Assembly: GCA_025506515.1 (NCBI GenBank)
Contig: CM046451.1
Span: forward strand, 47,627,212-47,691,211
Source: Flaveria trinervia
Lineage: Eukaryota; Streptophyta; Magnoliopsida; Asterales; Asteraceae
Direction: 5' to 3'
DNA: 64,000 nt
Under the pieces are notes generated by a model, which searched no databases, was not told where the DNA came from, and was given only the letters and a program-made list of their open reading frames with translations. A program made the position numbers and the translations under genes. This document shows positions 21,387 to 32,470 of the stretch, piece after piece (positions within the stretch are counted from its first letter, which is position 1; every line of letters starts with the position of its first letter).

Positions 21387-23050
21387 ATGCAGATGAATGT
21401 GGTGTGCGATTGAGTCAATGCGCATGAATGTGGTGTGCGATTGAGTCCTACGACCGAATGAATGTATGCGACTGTGCGTGTATCGCACGACTGAAGGCCA
21501 ATTGTACGAATGAAGGTTCGGTCATACGAATGAAGCTGATTCGTATGAATGAAGGTTGATTCATACGTATGGAGGTTAAGTCGTGCGATTAGGTGTTGTG
21601 TGGTACGACTGAATGCCAGTCGTACGAATGAAGGTTCAATCGTGCGAATGAAACTGATTCGTATGATTGAAGGTTGATTAGTACGAATGGAGTGTTGAGT
21701 CGAGTGTCTGGTCCTGTTGTGTGACTGATGGTGTTGTGTGTGTGAATTTCCTTCTTGAATGTCTTGTGATGATAAGGTAACATCAATAAAAGTGTCATTG
21801 CTTGACCACAAAGATTAAAGTCAATGCTACCAACATGCACATACTATTTCAATTTAAATCAACCTAACATTTTACAATTATCGACAACCCATTTGGGACT
21901 ACAAATATTTAACAAGTACTATCTTTTATAACAATGGGATCCTTATATGGATGTCATTAGCAATGAAGACTACTCTTAGTACTTGGATCTACATAAGGTC
22001 TGATACGTGTGTCCGCTTGTGTGTGTGTTACCCACGACCGACCCGATACAACCCAAACCGACCAAACATTACTATTTGCTTTATACACGTTATTAATGCT
22101 AAACAATAACTGTCAATAGGTGTTTGACTGTTCATTGCATACAACTGTTGGGAACTTTGACCATTCATACTTACGACTTAACATGTGAGTTTCATGGCCC
22201 CTTTTTCATTCTTATATAACTTTTCAATCATTTACAAACTTGGGGGAAAAGTATGCTCACCCACTTTTCATGCTGTACAACATACATACAATTTACATAC
22301 TTGGAAAACGTGCTACTGTTTTGTGAGTACTTATCTGATACATGCTTGAGTCTGCTTTGTGGTTCTTTCTTACAACCATTTAATTCCAGTGTGGAACCGA
22401 CGAATAGGTATTGGTGGTACTACTTGGGTTGACACCCCCACCCTCGTGTTGGTATACTAGTTATTACCAACAGTCGCCAGGAACGGGCCTTGGGTGAATA
22501 TATTCCGACAAGATTCTTTGTGTACGTCGTTAGGTTTGGTTGTAAAGCTCTTGTCATGTGATTTTGCTTACTTATAACTGTATGCATGGTATTCTGCAAC
22601 AACATTATACAACATCAATTACTTATTTACTTTTAAACCTGCGAGCTCACCATAATTTTGTTGACCATTTTGAGCATATCTTTTCAGGTGATCATGCTAA
22701 CTGAAGATCTAGGTGTGCTGCCTTAGTGGAGACCCTAGGATGAATTTTGGGACTAAACATATATTTTGAAAACATTTGTTGTAGTCTGTTTTAAACAACA
22801 ACACTCTTTTGATACTTGTTCCTGGGTTGTGGGAATTGCATACAATGTTATCATCTATGTTTCATGTTTATGCTTATGGCTATGTTGTCGTGAATACTGA
22901 CTAAACACGACACAAGTCCCCTTGTTGTCGGGTGTCGTCATGACATGCTTGTTATCATTTATTATATTGCATCTCTATCGCTTACCATGTGTTATGACGA
23001 TTCCCGTCTCGTTACATCCCCGTGAATCCGCTCTTAGCGGGGGTGTGACA
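21387..23050 (+). mobile_element. Truncated 5' LTR of Gypsy element G
   Basis: Homologous over its length to the end of the 3' LTR (28705-30359) and ends GGGTGTGACA like it. The first 916 bp present in the 3' LTR are missing. The break is at ATGC-GATGAATG, a word shared by both sides. In the first 200 aligned bases I see about a dozen differences, mainly transitions, so the insertion is not recent. Contains a GCGACTGA-type motif array (about 21387-21720) and an acceptor-like TTTTCAG at 22681-22687. Confidence 0.8.
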
Positions 23051-23053
23051 TAC

Positions 23054-23066
23054 TAGTATCAGAGCC
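23054..23066 (+). other. Primer binding site of element G
   Basis: TAGTATCAGAGCC, three bases after the LTR end, matches the initiator tRNA-Met type (TGGTATCAGAGC) with one mismatch. Confidence 0.8.
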
Positions 23067-23646
23067 ATTGGTTATAGAGAATTAGGCAATACACTTGACC
23101 TAGACTATAACCTAGGAACCTTCATTTAGATTTGCATGCCAGGGTTGTGTGCATTTTATATCTCATACGTGTTCCTCATTACTTGAGTTGTTTATCTATC
23201 TGTTTCGTGATCTTTTCACCGTGTGAGGGAGCCCTTGTGCTCACTTTTTATGGGATGCTTCTATTGGATCTTCCGTTTCCCTCTGCGCACCGAGTTGTTT
23301 TATCAATCCGGGTATTGAACCCGAAGAGATCTTCATAAACTGTGCTATTGCGCTTGACCTTAGACACTGAGATTTACCCTGAGGAGGTTGTGTCTAAGAC
23401 CTCGAGAGAGGAGGAAATAGACAACCTCCTCCCGACTAAACTTGAGCACATGCATAGATGTGCTATTATTATGATGGACTACTGTTGGGACATTACCTAT
23501 ACATGGTGTGAGAATTACACGATTTGTATGCGATGTGTGACAACCAAGTATGGTATAAACCTAGAATGTTAGACCTTAATGTGACATGGATGATATACCT
23601 TGCAATGGTTAGAAACTTATGTGTTTACTACTTTTATGATTAGAAC
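23067..23646 (+). other. Leader of element G
   Basis: Non-coding stretch between primer binding site and gag. Short open frames are present, but none resembles a known protein. Confidence 0.6.
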
Positions 23647-24990
23647 ATGCCGCCTCGAAGAGTTACCCGCAACAACAGTGGCGGAAGTGAAGCCCCGAAG
23701 GGCAGAGGTAGAGCACCAAGGACAAGCAATGGTCCTACCAACGACAATCAGGGTATGATATAGCAGCCTTAATTGCCCAATAGTTGGCCGCATTGATTCC
23801 GACTATCGTGGCCCAAGTGAGCGATGCTCTTCAGAATCACCACCCCCACGGGGATGGTGGCAATGAAAACAAGGATAATGGGAACCCAACTGGGAATGAA
23901 AGCAATCAGGAGACCGGGAATGGTGGTACAGTCGGTAATGAAACTGGGATTCTTAATGAGACCGGGGTTGTGAATGCTAAACGGGGATGTTCATACAAGG
24001 AATTTGTGGCTTGTAAACCGAGAGAGTTTGATGGCAAAGGTGGAGCCATAGCCCTGACTTGATGGCTTGAAAAGATGGAGGCAGTGATTGACATCAACGA
24101 ATGCCTTGACAGCCAAATGAAGAGGTTGGGGAAATGAGCCGGTCGAGTGCCGGGAAATTCGAAAAAAGGGCCAAGACAACCAGAAATTTTGTGGTCGTGA
24201 CCCAGGGTAGGCGAGAGTATGTGGGTCCACACCCTAAATGTGATAGGTGCAACTTTCATCATCCCCCAGCTATGCCGTATCGGGTGTGCGCAAACTGTAG
24301 ACGCCTGGGCATTTAGCAAGAGACTGTAGAACAGTGCCGAATATGGTTGCACTAGTCAACGCGGTTAACCCCGTCGGGAATGCCAGGGGCTGTTATGAGT
24401 GTGGAAGGCCTGATCACTACAGAAACATGTGCCCTAAACTGAATCAGGCACCAGGTCAACAAGGGAACAACCAGCAACAGGTGATGGCTATAGCTGGAAA
24501 TCAGGACCCGACAAATCAAGGGAATACGGCTCGGGGACGCGCTTTTGTCACTGGAGCCAACGATGCCCGTCAGGACCCGAATGTTGTCACTGGTACGCAC
24601 TTACTCAATAATCACTTTGCATCTGTATTATTTGACACTAGAGCGGACAATAGCCTTATATCTTCTGAGTTTGTGCAATTGCTTGATTTGAGTCCTAGTA
24701 GGCTAGAAACTAGCTACTCTGTAGAAATGGCTAATGGTAGGGTTGTTCAGGCCGATGAAATCATTAGAAAGTGCTAATTGATATTGCAGAACCACGCCTT
24801 CGATATAGACTTGTTACCCTTTGAGTTATGAAGTTTCGACGTAATTGTGGGAATGGATTGGTTGTCAAAACACGGAGCTGAGATTGTCTGTCGGGACAAG
24901 GTAGTACGAATCCCTATGTCAGACGGAGGAGTACTCAGAATTCAAGGAGAAGGACCGGGAAGAAACTTAAAGCTTATTTATTGCATGAAA
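23647..24990 (+). pseudogene. Gag-protease of Tekay-like Gypsy element G, with internal deletion
   Basis: ATG 23647 opens a basic N-terminus (MPPRRVTRNN). A frame change follows near 23753 and a CAG-to-TAG-type stop at about 23779. The conserved gag words YKEFVACKPREFDGKGG are at 23995-24045. Shortly after (about 24110-24130) the sequence jumps to the pre-knuckle region, so roughly one hundred or more codons of the capsid core are missing compared with the family. The zinc knuckle CYECGRPDHYRNMC (about 24391-24432) is intact. The protease active site is DTR instead of DTG (about 24640). Further stops at about 24776 and 24828. The particle protein could not be made. Confidence 0.85.
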
Positions 24991-25026
24991 GCACGCCGGA
25001 GTTTATGAAAACAGTGCTACGCTTTT

Positions 25027-27739
25027 TTGGCTCATGTGGTGGAAAAGAAAGAAGAGGAGCAGAAATTGATAGATATCCCTGTAGTGCGGGATTACCCAGA
25101 TGTATTTCGTGACGACTTGTCTGGTTTGCCTCTTACACGGCAGGTGGAGTTTCGTATCGAGTTGGTTCCCGGAGCTACGCCAGTAGCAAAGACACTGTAT
25201 TGGTTAGCACCATCTGAAATGCAAGAGTTATCTAGCTAGTTACATGAACTACTGGAGAAGGGTTTTATTCGGCCGAGTCACTCGCCTTGGGGAGCACCGG
25301 TGTTATTTGTCAAAAAGAAGGATGGGTCGTTCCATATGTGCATTGACTACTGTGAGTTGAACAAGTTAACTGTGAAGAATCAGTATCCTCTCCCCAGGAT
25401 CGACGACCTGTTTGATCAGTTACACGGAGCTTTGTATTTCTCGAAGATCGACCTTCGTTCTGGATATTATCAACTAAGGGTTTTTGAGGAGGACATACCG
25501 AAGATAGCGTTTAGAACTTGTTATGGGCACTATGAGTTCTTGGTCATGCCGTTCAGATTGACTAACGCACCGGTTGTGTTTATGGACCTAATGAACCGGG
25601 TGTGTAAATCTTACTTGGATAAGTTTGTGATCGTATTCATAGATGACATACTTATCTACTCCCAATCGAAAGAGGATCATGAAGAACACCTTCGGGCAAT
25701 ACTGGAATTGTTAAGGGAAGAGAAACTTTACGCCAAGTTCTCGAAGTGTGAATTATGGTTGCGAGAAGTGAAGTTTTTGGGTCATGTGGTTAACAAGGAT
25801 GGGATTCATGTAGATCCCGGAAAAATCAAAGCGGTAAAGAAATGGGATACACCTCCGACGCCTTCAGAGATACGGCAATTCTTAGGATTGGCCGGATACT
25901 ATCGCCGTTTCATCGGGAACTTTTCAAAGATCGCTCAACCTTTAACATTGTTGACTCAGAAAGACAAGAAGTTTGATTGGGGACACGCACAAGAACAAGC
26001 GTTCCAAACGCTGAAAGATAAGCAATGTAATGCACCGATATTGTCCCTCCCACGGAGCTGATGATTTTGTGGTATACTGTGATGCTTCGCATCAAGGGTT
26101 GGGATGTGTACTAATGCAGAGGGATAAGGTGATTGCCTACGCTTCGCGATAACTTAAGGTGCACGAAAAGAACTACACGACTCATGATTTTGAGTTGGGC
26201 GCTGTAGTATTTGCACTCAAGATATGAAGGCATTACCTGTATGGAACCAAATGCATCATCTACACAGATCATAAAAGCCTTCAACATGTCCTAGATCAGA
26301 AGGAACTCATTATGCGAAAGCGACGTTGGGTAGAGCTTCTTAGTGACTACGATTGTGAAATCCGGTATCATCCTGGGAAAGCCAACGTGATGGCTGATGC
26401 TTTAAGCCACAAAGAATGCGTGAAACCACTACGTGCTCGAGCTTTGGGATTGACCATTCAAACGAATTTGAATGCTCAGATCCAAATTGCACAAAGTGAG
26501 GCGTTGAAAGAAGAAAACCTTGCGGGAGAAGAATTCTGAGGGTTGGATAAACAACTAATGTGCAAGGACGATGGTGTACAGTACTTCGTGGACCGTATAT
26601 GGGTACCCAGATGGGGAGGTGTACGTACCTTGGTCATGGATGAAGCACACAAGATGTGATATTCTATTCATCCTGGTGCAGACAAGATGTACCATGATCT
26701 CAAAGATCTGTACTGGTGGCCAGGCATGAAGAAAGACATTGCCATGTACGTCAGCATATGCTTGACATGCTCGAAAGTTAAAGCTGAACATCAGAAACCA
26801 TCGGGACTGTTACAGAAACCTGAGATTCTCTAGTGGAAATGGGAAAACATAGCCATGGATTTCATTACCAAACTCCCTCGAGCGAGCAACGGGCATGACT
26901 CGATATGGGTCGTAGTGGATCAAATGACGAAATCAGCACATTTCTTGCCAATCCAAGAAGACTACAAAATGGACAAGTTGGCGAGATTGTAGATAAAAGA
27001 GCTAGAAGACATGCTGAGAGCGTGCGTAATCGACTTTGGTGGTAGTTGGGACACTCATCTACAATTGATTGAGTTCTCTTACAACAACAGCTACCATACT
27101 AGCATTGGGTGTGCTCCGTTCGAAGCGTTGTATGGAAGGAAATATAGGTCACCCGTTTGTTGGGCCGAGATTGGTGAAAGTCAGTTAACAAGCCCAGAGA
27201 TCATTCAGGAAACAACCAACAAGATATTCCAAATCAAAGATAGACTAAAAGCCGCTAGAGATCGCCAAAGAGCTATGCCGACAACCGTCGGAAGCCTCTA
27301 GAATTCAACGTTGGGGATCAAGTGTTACTCAAAGTCTCTCCTTGGAAAGGAACTGTTCGGTTTGGAAAGAAAAGGAAGTTAGCCCCAAGATACGTTGGAC
27401 CATTCGAGATTACGGAAAGGATTGGTCCAGTGGCGTGCCGATTAAGGTTACCACAAGAACTCAGTGGTGTGCATGATACTTTCCATGTGTCGAACCTCAA
27501 GAAGTGTTTGGCTGACGAATCACTTCACGTATCGATTGAGGATATCAAAATTGACGAAAGCTTCATTTTAGTGAGGAACCCATTGAGATCATGGATCATA
27601 AGGTCAAATAGTTGAAGCGTAGTAGAATACCAATTGTTCGCGTGAGATGGAATTCAAAATGAGGGCCAGAGTTTACATGGGAATGGAAGATCAGATGAAA
27701 CTTAAATATCCTCACCTATTCAAGGATGACACTCTTTGA
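25027..27739 (+). pseudogene. RT-RNase H-integrase-chromodomain region of element G
   Basis: Order RT, RNase H, integrase defines Ty3/gypsy. RT is recognisable at 25027-26061 with VKKKDGSFHMCIDY and an intact FIDDIL catalytic motif. RNase H (YCDASHQGLG, about 26070-26420) and a GKANVMADALSHKE end follow. The integrase zinc region (HPGADKMYHDL, TCSKVKAEH) and first catalytic Asp (AMDFITKLPR) are present. Between about 26990 and 27005 the sequence skips to LEDMLRACVIDFG, losing the part with the second and third catalytic residues. The C-terminus (HVSNLKKCLADESL) and a degenerate chromodomain-like tail end at TGA 27737. In-frame stops occur at about 25237, 26155, 26226, 26537, 26657, 26831 and 26988, mostly CAG/CAA-to-TAG/TAA or TGG-to-TGA. 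Tekay/Del chromovirus lineage is likely. Confidence 0.88.
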
Positions 27740-27775
27740 CCTAACTCTAGCTGAATTTTGGGATGAAATTCTCTC

Positions 27776-27788
27776 AACTGGGGGATAC
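27776..27788 (+). other. Polypurine tract of element G
   Basis: AACTGGGGGATAC directly precedes the LTR start TGTGACATCC. Confidence 0.75.
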
Positions 27789-30359
27789 TGTGACATCCGT
27801 CACCTTAAGGTCCGTCAAACAACATAATTAACCATCAACTTTTTCTTAATTATTATTCCTCTTCTTCATGAACTCCTGCCATGAAAATGATGCTTGCTTT
27901 AACTTGTACTTCCTTCGTGAACGTGTGCTAAACCTATACCTTTTATAAATTTCATCACCATTATCACCAAATATATCACTTTTATTTATAACCATTGATA
28001 TTAATAAAACCATTTTAAGTTATCAATTACCATTAAACGCACTTTTAACATTAATATAACAAACATGCTTAAAGTCATTTTCAACCGAAACAAACTTTGG
28101 AAACTCGGGGGCTAAGTGCAGGGACTAAAATTGAAATTTTGCAAACTTGGGATGGGAATAAAAACCCCCTTTTCCAGCCATATCTTCATCTTCTTCACTT
28201 CTCCTTATTTTCTTCTTCACCACCTATCTTCTTCACCTTTGCACCAAAAACGCTCCATTTGGTCTCGTTTTCACCGTCTAGACTTCATCTACAACCTAGT
28301 CTGCTTCATCCTTGCAGGTAGATGACCTTGGTTGTCCATTTCTTGCTAGTTTTACTGCTGTTCATTTCTAGGGTTTTGGGTGTTCGGGTCAACCCGAACA
28401 CGAGAGGTCGTGTGGGTGCGTGTGGTGTCTTTCTGAGTGCGCTTCTTGTTTGTGTGTGTTTTTTGTGTGATTCTGGAAGTCCTTGTGGTGTAAAACCCGT
28501 GCTCAGGGTAGCCAAAGGCTGCTCTGCACTTCAGCAGTCACGAACCTGAAATTCAGGTGACTGGGTCTGTCATGCGACTGAGCCGTGCGACTGGGTGAGT
28601 CGTGCGACTGAGTCATGCGACTGGTCATTCGGGCGATTGAGTCGTGTGACTGGGAATGTCATGCGACTGAGCCATGCGATCGAATGTTGTGTGCGATTGA
28701 CTCCATGCGGATGAATGTGGTGTGCGATTGAGTCAATGCGGATGAATGTGGTGTGTGATTGAGTCCTACGACCGAATGAATGTATGCGACTGTGCGTGTA
28801 TCGCACGACTGAAGGCCAATCGTACGAATGAAGGTTCAGTCATACGAAAGAAGCTGATTCGTACGAATGAAGGTTTATTCGTGCGTATGGAGGTTAAGTC
28901 ATGCGATTGGGTGTTGTGTGGTACGACTGAATGCCAGTCGTACGAATGAAGGTTCAATCGTGCGAATGAAGCTGATTCGTACGATTGAAGGTTGATTCGT
29001 ATGAATGGAGTGTTGAGTTGAGCGTCTGGTCCTATTGTGTGACTGATGGTGCTGTGTGGGTGAATTTCCTTCTTGAATGTGTTGTGATGATAAGGTAACA
29101 TCAGTAAAAGTGTCATTGCTTGACCACAAAGATTAAAGTCAACGCTATCAACATGCACATACTATTTCAATTAAATCAACCTAACATTTTACAATTATCG
29201 ACAACCCATTTGGGACTACAAATATTTAACAAGTACTATCTTTTATAACAATGGGATCCTTATACAGATGACATTAGCAATGACGACTACTCTTAGTACT
29301 TGGATCTACATAAGGTCTGATACGTGTGTCCGCTTGTGTGTGTGTTACCCAAGACCGACCCGATACAACCCAAACGACCAAACATTTCTATTTGCTTTAC
29401 ATACGTCATTAATGTTAAACAATAACTGTCAATAGGTGTTTGACTGTTCATTACATACAACTGTTGGGAACTTTGATCATTCATAGTTACCACTTAACAT
29501 GTGAGTTTCATGGCCCCTTTTTCATGCTTATACAACTTTTCAATCATTTACAAACTTGGGGGAAAAGTATGCTCACCCACTTTTCATGCTATACAAAATA
29601 AAATTTACATACTTGGAATCAACGTGCTACTGTTTTGTGAGTACTTATCTGATACATGCTTGAGTCTGCTTTGTGGTTCTTTCTTACAACCATTTAATTC
29701 TAGTGTGGGAACCGACAGATAGGTATTGGTGGTACTACTTGGGTTGACACCCCCCCACCTCGTGTTGGTATACTAGTTAGTAGCAACAGTCGCCAGGACG
29801 GGCCTTGGGTGAATTATTCCAACAAGATTCTTTGTGTACGTCTTAGGTTTTTGGTTTGTAAAGCTCTTGTCATGTGATTTTGCTTACTTATAACTGTATG
29901 CACGGTATTCTGCAACAACATATACATCAATTACTTATTTACTTTTAACCTGCGAGCTCATCATAATTTTGTTGACCATTTTCAGCATATCTTTTCAAGT
30001 GATCATGCTAATTGAAGATCTAGGTGTGCTGCCTTAGTGGAGCCCTAGGATGCATTTTGGACTAAACATATATTTTGAAAACATTTGCTGTAGTCTATTT
30101 TAAACAACAATACTTTTTTGATACTTGTTCCCGGGTTGTGGGAATTGCATACAATGTTATCATCTATGTTTCATGTTTATGCTTATGGCTATGTTGTCGT
30201 GAATACTGACTAAACACAACACAAGTCCCCTTGTTATCGGGTGTCGTCATGACACGCTTGTTATCATTTATTATATTGCATCTCTATCGCTTACCATGTG
30301 TTATGACGTTTCCCGTCTCGTTACATCCACGTGTTTCCGCTCTTAGCGGGGGTGTGACA
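27789..30359 (+). mobile_element. 3' LTR of Gypsy element G
   Basis: This 2571-bp LTR starts TGTGACATCCGTCACC and ends GGGGGTGTGACA. It is the complete LTR of this element and shows what the 5' copy has lost. It contains a motif array of GCGACTGA, GTACGAATGAAGG and related words at about 28570-29030. After it, 82 bp of the outer LTR-3 resume. Confidence 0.85.
28570..29030 (+). repeat. GCGACTGA / TACGAATGAAG motif array in LTR of element G
   Basis: Dozens of degenerate 8-11 bp words (TGCGACTGAG, CGTACGAATGAAGG, ATGCGGATGAATG) spaced mostly 20-25 bp. The second half is also present in the 5' LTR (21387-21720). Confidence 0.8.
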
Positions 30360-30441
30360 ATTTCTGCTGCAATGTTTGTTATTAAACTGATTTTATGTTA
30401 TGACTACCAACTGTGAGGCTTCCCGGGAATAGGGCCTTACA
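30360..30441 (+). mobile_element. Right end of outer LTR-3
   Basis: These 82 bp resemble the ends of LTR-1 and LTR-2 (TTTCTGCT, CCCGGGAATAGGGCCTTACA) and are followed by ATCCT, matching 20326-20330. They show that element G sits inside an older LTR-3. Confidence 0.75.
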
Positions 30442-30446
30442 ATCCT

Positions 30447-31449
30447 ATAACAACGTGCATTCCTATGTATTTTTTTCTACACACTCTTGAACTAATTAAA
30501 TCAAATCCAATCATAATGATAACCGAATTAACACTTCAAATTAGTAAATGAAACAATATAGTAGAGTTTAAACCGTTATTAAACCAAACACGAGACCATA
30601 CAATTCACCTTAAAATAGATCCACCCCTTACCAAACTCATTCAAAATGCTCTACCACCATCTTCAAATGCTCTAGCGTATAAAATCCATTATAACAAATC
30701 CAAATAATAATTCTTGATCCACATGTTTCATGTTTAGAATCAATGCAACATAAAATGTTGCAAAAGAACAAGAAACATTTCGTATTCACTCAATAACAAT
30801 ACAAATTCAAATTAGCATTATGGAACGATGGTAATCAAACTTTGTTAATGAAACCAAATGTGTGAACAATGAATAAGAAATCAAACCATGGTCCAGATTA
30901 AATTTTTTTATATTAACTTGTATTTCACTCAAATTATGCGTGTATAGGTTTGTGCAACCAAGTTGTCTCAAAATCCTAACATAATACAAGGAGAATAAAG
31001 TACATACACAAGAACGTTAAATAGGAATAGTTCTAGCATGGATTATTTTTACATCCCGTAACAACATGCATTCCTATGTATTTTCATTTCTTAACACACT
31101 CTTGAACTAATTTAATCAAATCCAGGCATAAGGATAACTGAAATGACACTTAATATTCGTAAATAAAATAATACACGTACATTTTAAACCATTATCAAAC
31201 CAAACACGAGACCAAACAATTCACCCTTAAAATCAATCCACTCTTTACCAAACTCATTCAAAATGCTCTACCACCATCTCCAAACATTCTAGCATACAAA
31301 ATCCACTATACGAATCCAAATACTAACTCTTGTTCCTCATGTTTCATGTTTAGTATCAAGGCAACAATAAATGTTCCAAAAGAACGAGAAACAGTTTGTA
31401 TTCACTCAATAAGAATCCAAATTCAAATTATATTATAGAACGACGGTAA
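30447..31449 (-). repeat. Satellite array between insertions (minus orientation)
   Basis: About 1.6 monomers. The first monomer continues the one cut at 20330 (ATAACAACGTGCATTCC). The last five bases GGTAA (31445-31449) are the left target duplication of the solo LTR. Confidence 0.92.
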
Positions 31450-32122
31450 TGTTGGGGTTTGTATGTCAATTTACAACTTGTTTAACCATTTAAACAATTG
31501 AAACGCAGCGGAATATACAACTTTAAACATGTTATACTTTCTAAAAATTACTATTATCATGTAAAAACAAACAAACCCATAAACAAAAGGATCTTTATTA
31601 TGTGAAAAGCAAGCATACAAAATAAACAAGAACACCCAAATCATGACATAATCATACCATAACAAAACCTTTCTGGATGCTGTGAAAACCGACCAAAAAA
31701 GGCAGAAATGAGTCAAAAGAAGGCCAAGACTTCAAGGGTAGAAGTCCTCAAGTGTCCATACCCACAAGCCTCTAAGCAAACATCATGGTTGCTAGGATTT
31801 GAAGCACCAAAACCGTCCCAAAGGGGCTGCTGAAAACCACTTTTCAGCGAGCTCCAAAGGGTGATAAAGACCCTTTCACCGAGATCCACATCAAGATTGG
31901 AGAGTGTTTTTCTTCCTTTTTGTTCTTGCATATGTGTGAGAGAGAAGAGGATGAAGTGTGTGGTGTTTTTGTGGCAAATTTTTGTACCAAATACTTCAAA
32001 AGAACACCAAAGGGAGAGCCACTCTCAAGGGGGCGGCCCACCCTTTTAGGGTTGTTCTCATTCTTTGTTTTTTTCCACAAAAGTCCTTATACATTAATCT
32101 TTGTTAAACTAAAGATTAATAT

Positions 32123-32165
<43 letters not shown>

Positions 32166-32465
32166 TATTTAACCTTATAATTATATATATACACACACTT
32201 TTTTATTTGTTGATATTTAACTAAATTAAACAACATTACAAATAATATCCATGAACAAAATATCCATATAAGTTGTTCAATCTCATATGCAACTTATTTA
32301 GAAAACCCATTTTCTAAGTTGTGTGTATTTTATTAATTGCATGATCATATCATCAATTAATATTATTTGGTGTTTGCTAAGCTTGTTATTGGGTGTGACC
32401 CGACTTGGATCTAACGTACTAACCACATCAATGTTCTATGTGTCTTGGGCATAAAGAATCCAACA
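31450..32465 (-). mobile_element. Solo Angela-like LTR in the satellite
   Basis: A 1016-bp LTR bounded by TGTTGG (31450) and CCAACA (32465), reverse in orientation to B and C. Flanks are GGTAA (31445-31449) and GCTAA (32466-32470), a 5-bp target duplication with one difference. The satellite word GACGGTAATCAAAC is restored if the LTR and one duplicate are removed. No internal sequence remains, so it is a recombination product. Contains an AT microsatellite. Confidence 0.9.
32122..32167. repeat. (AT)n microsatellite
   Basis: A near-perfect alternating AT run of about 40 bp inside the solo LTR, bounded by AGATAT on each side. Length is prone to slippage and assembly error. Confidence 0.95.
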
Positions 32466-32470
32466 GCTAA

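Noticed and set aside
21387..21720. Regularly spaced short repeats resembling a CRISPR array
   Set aside because: Repeats are 8-11 bp, degenerate, variably spaced and located in a plant LTR.
21320..21811. Minus-strand His/Ser/Arg-rich open frame (and its counterpart at 28766-29158)
   Set aside because: It is the shadow of the motif array in the LTR of element G; composition follows the repeated word.
31920..32180. Open frame ending in alternating Ile-Tyr
   Set aside because: It translates the (AT)n microsatellite in the solo LTR.
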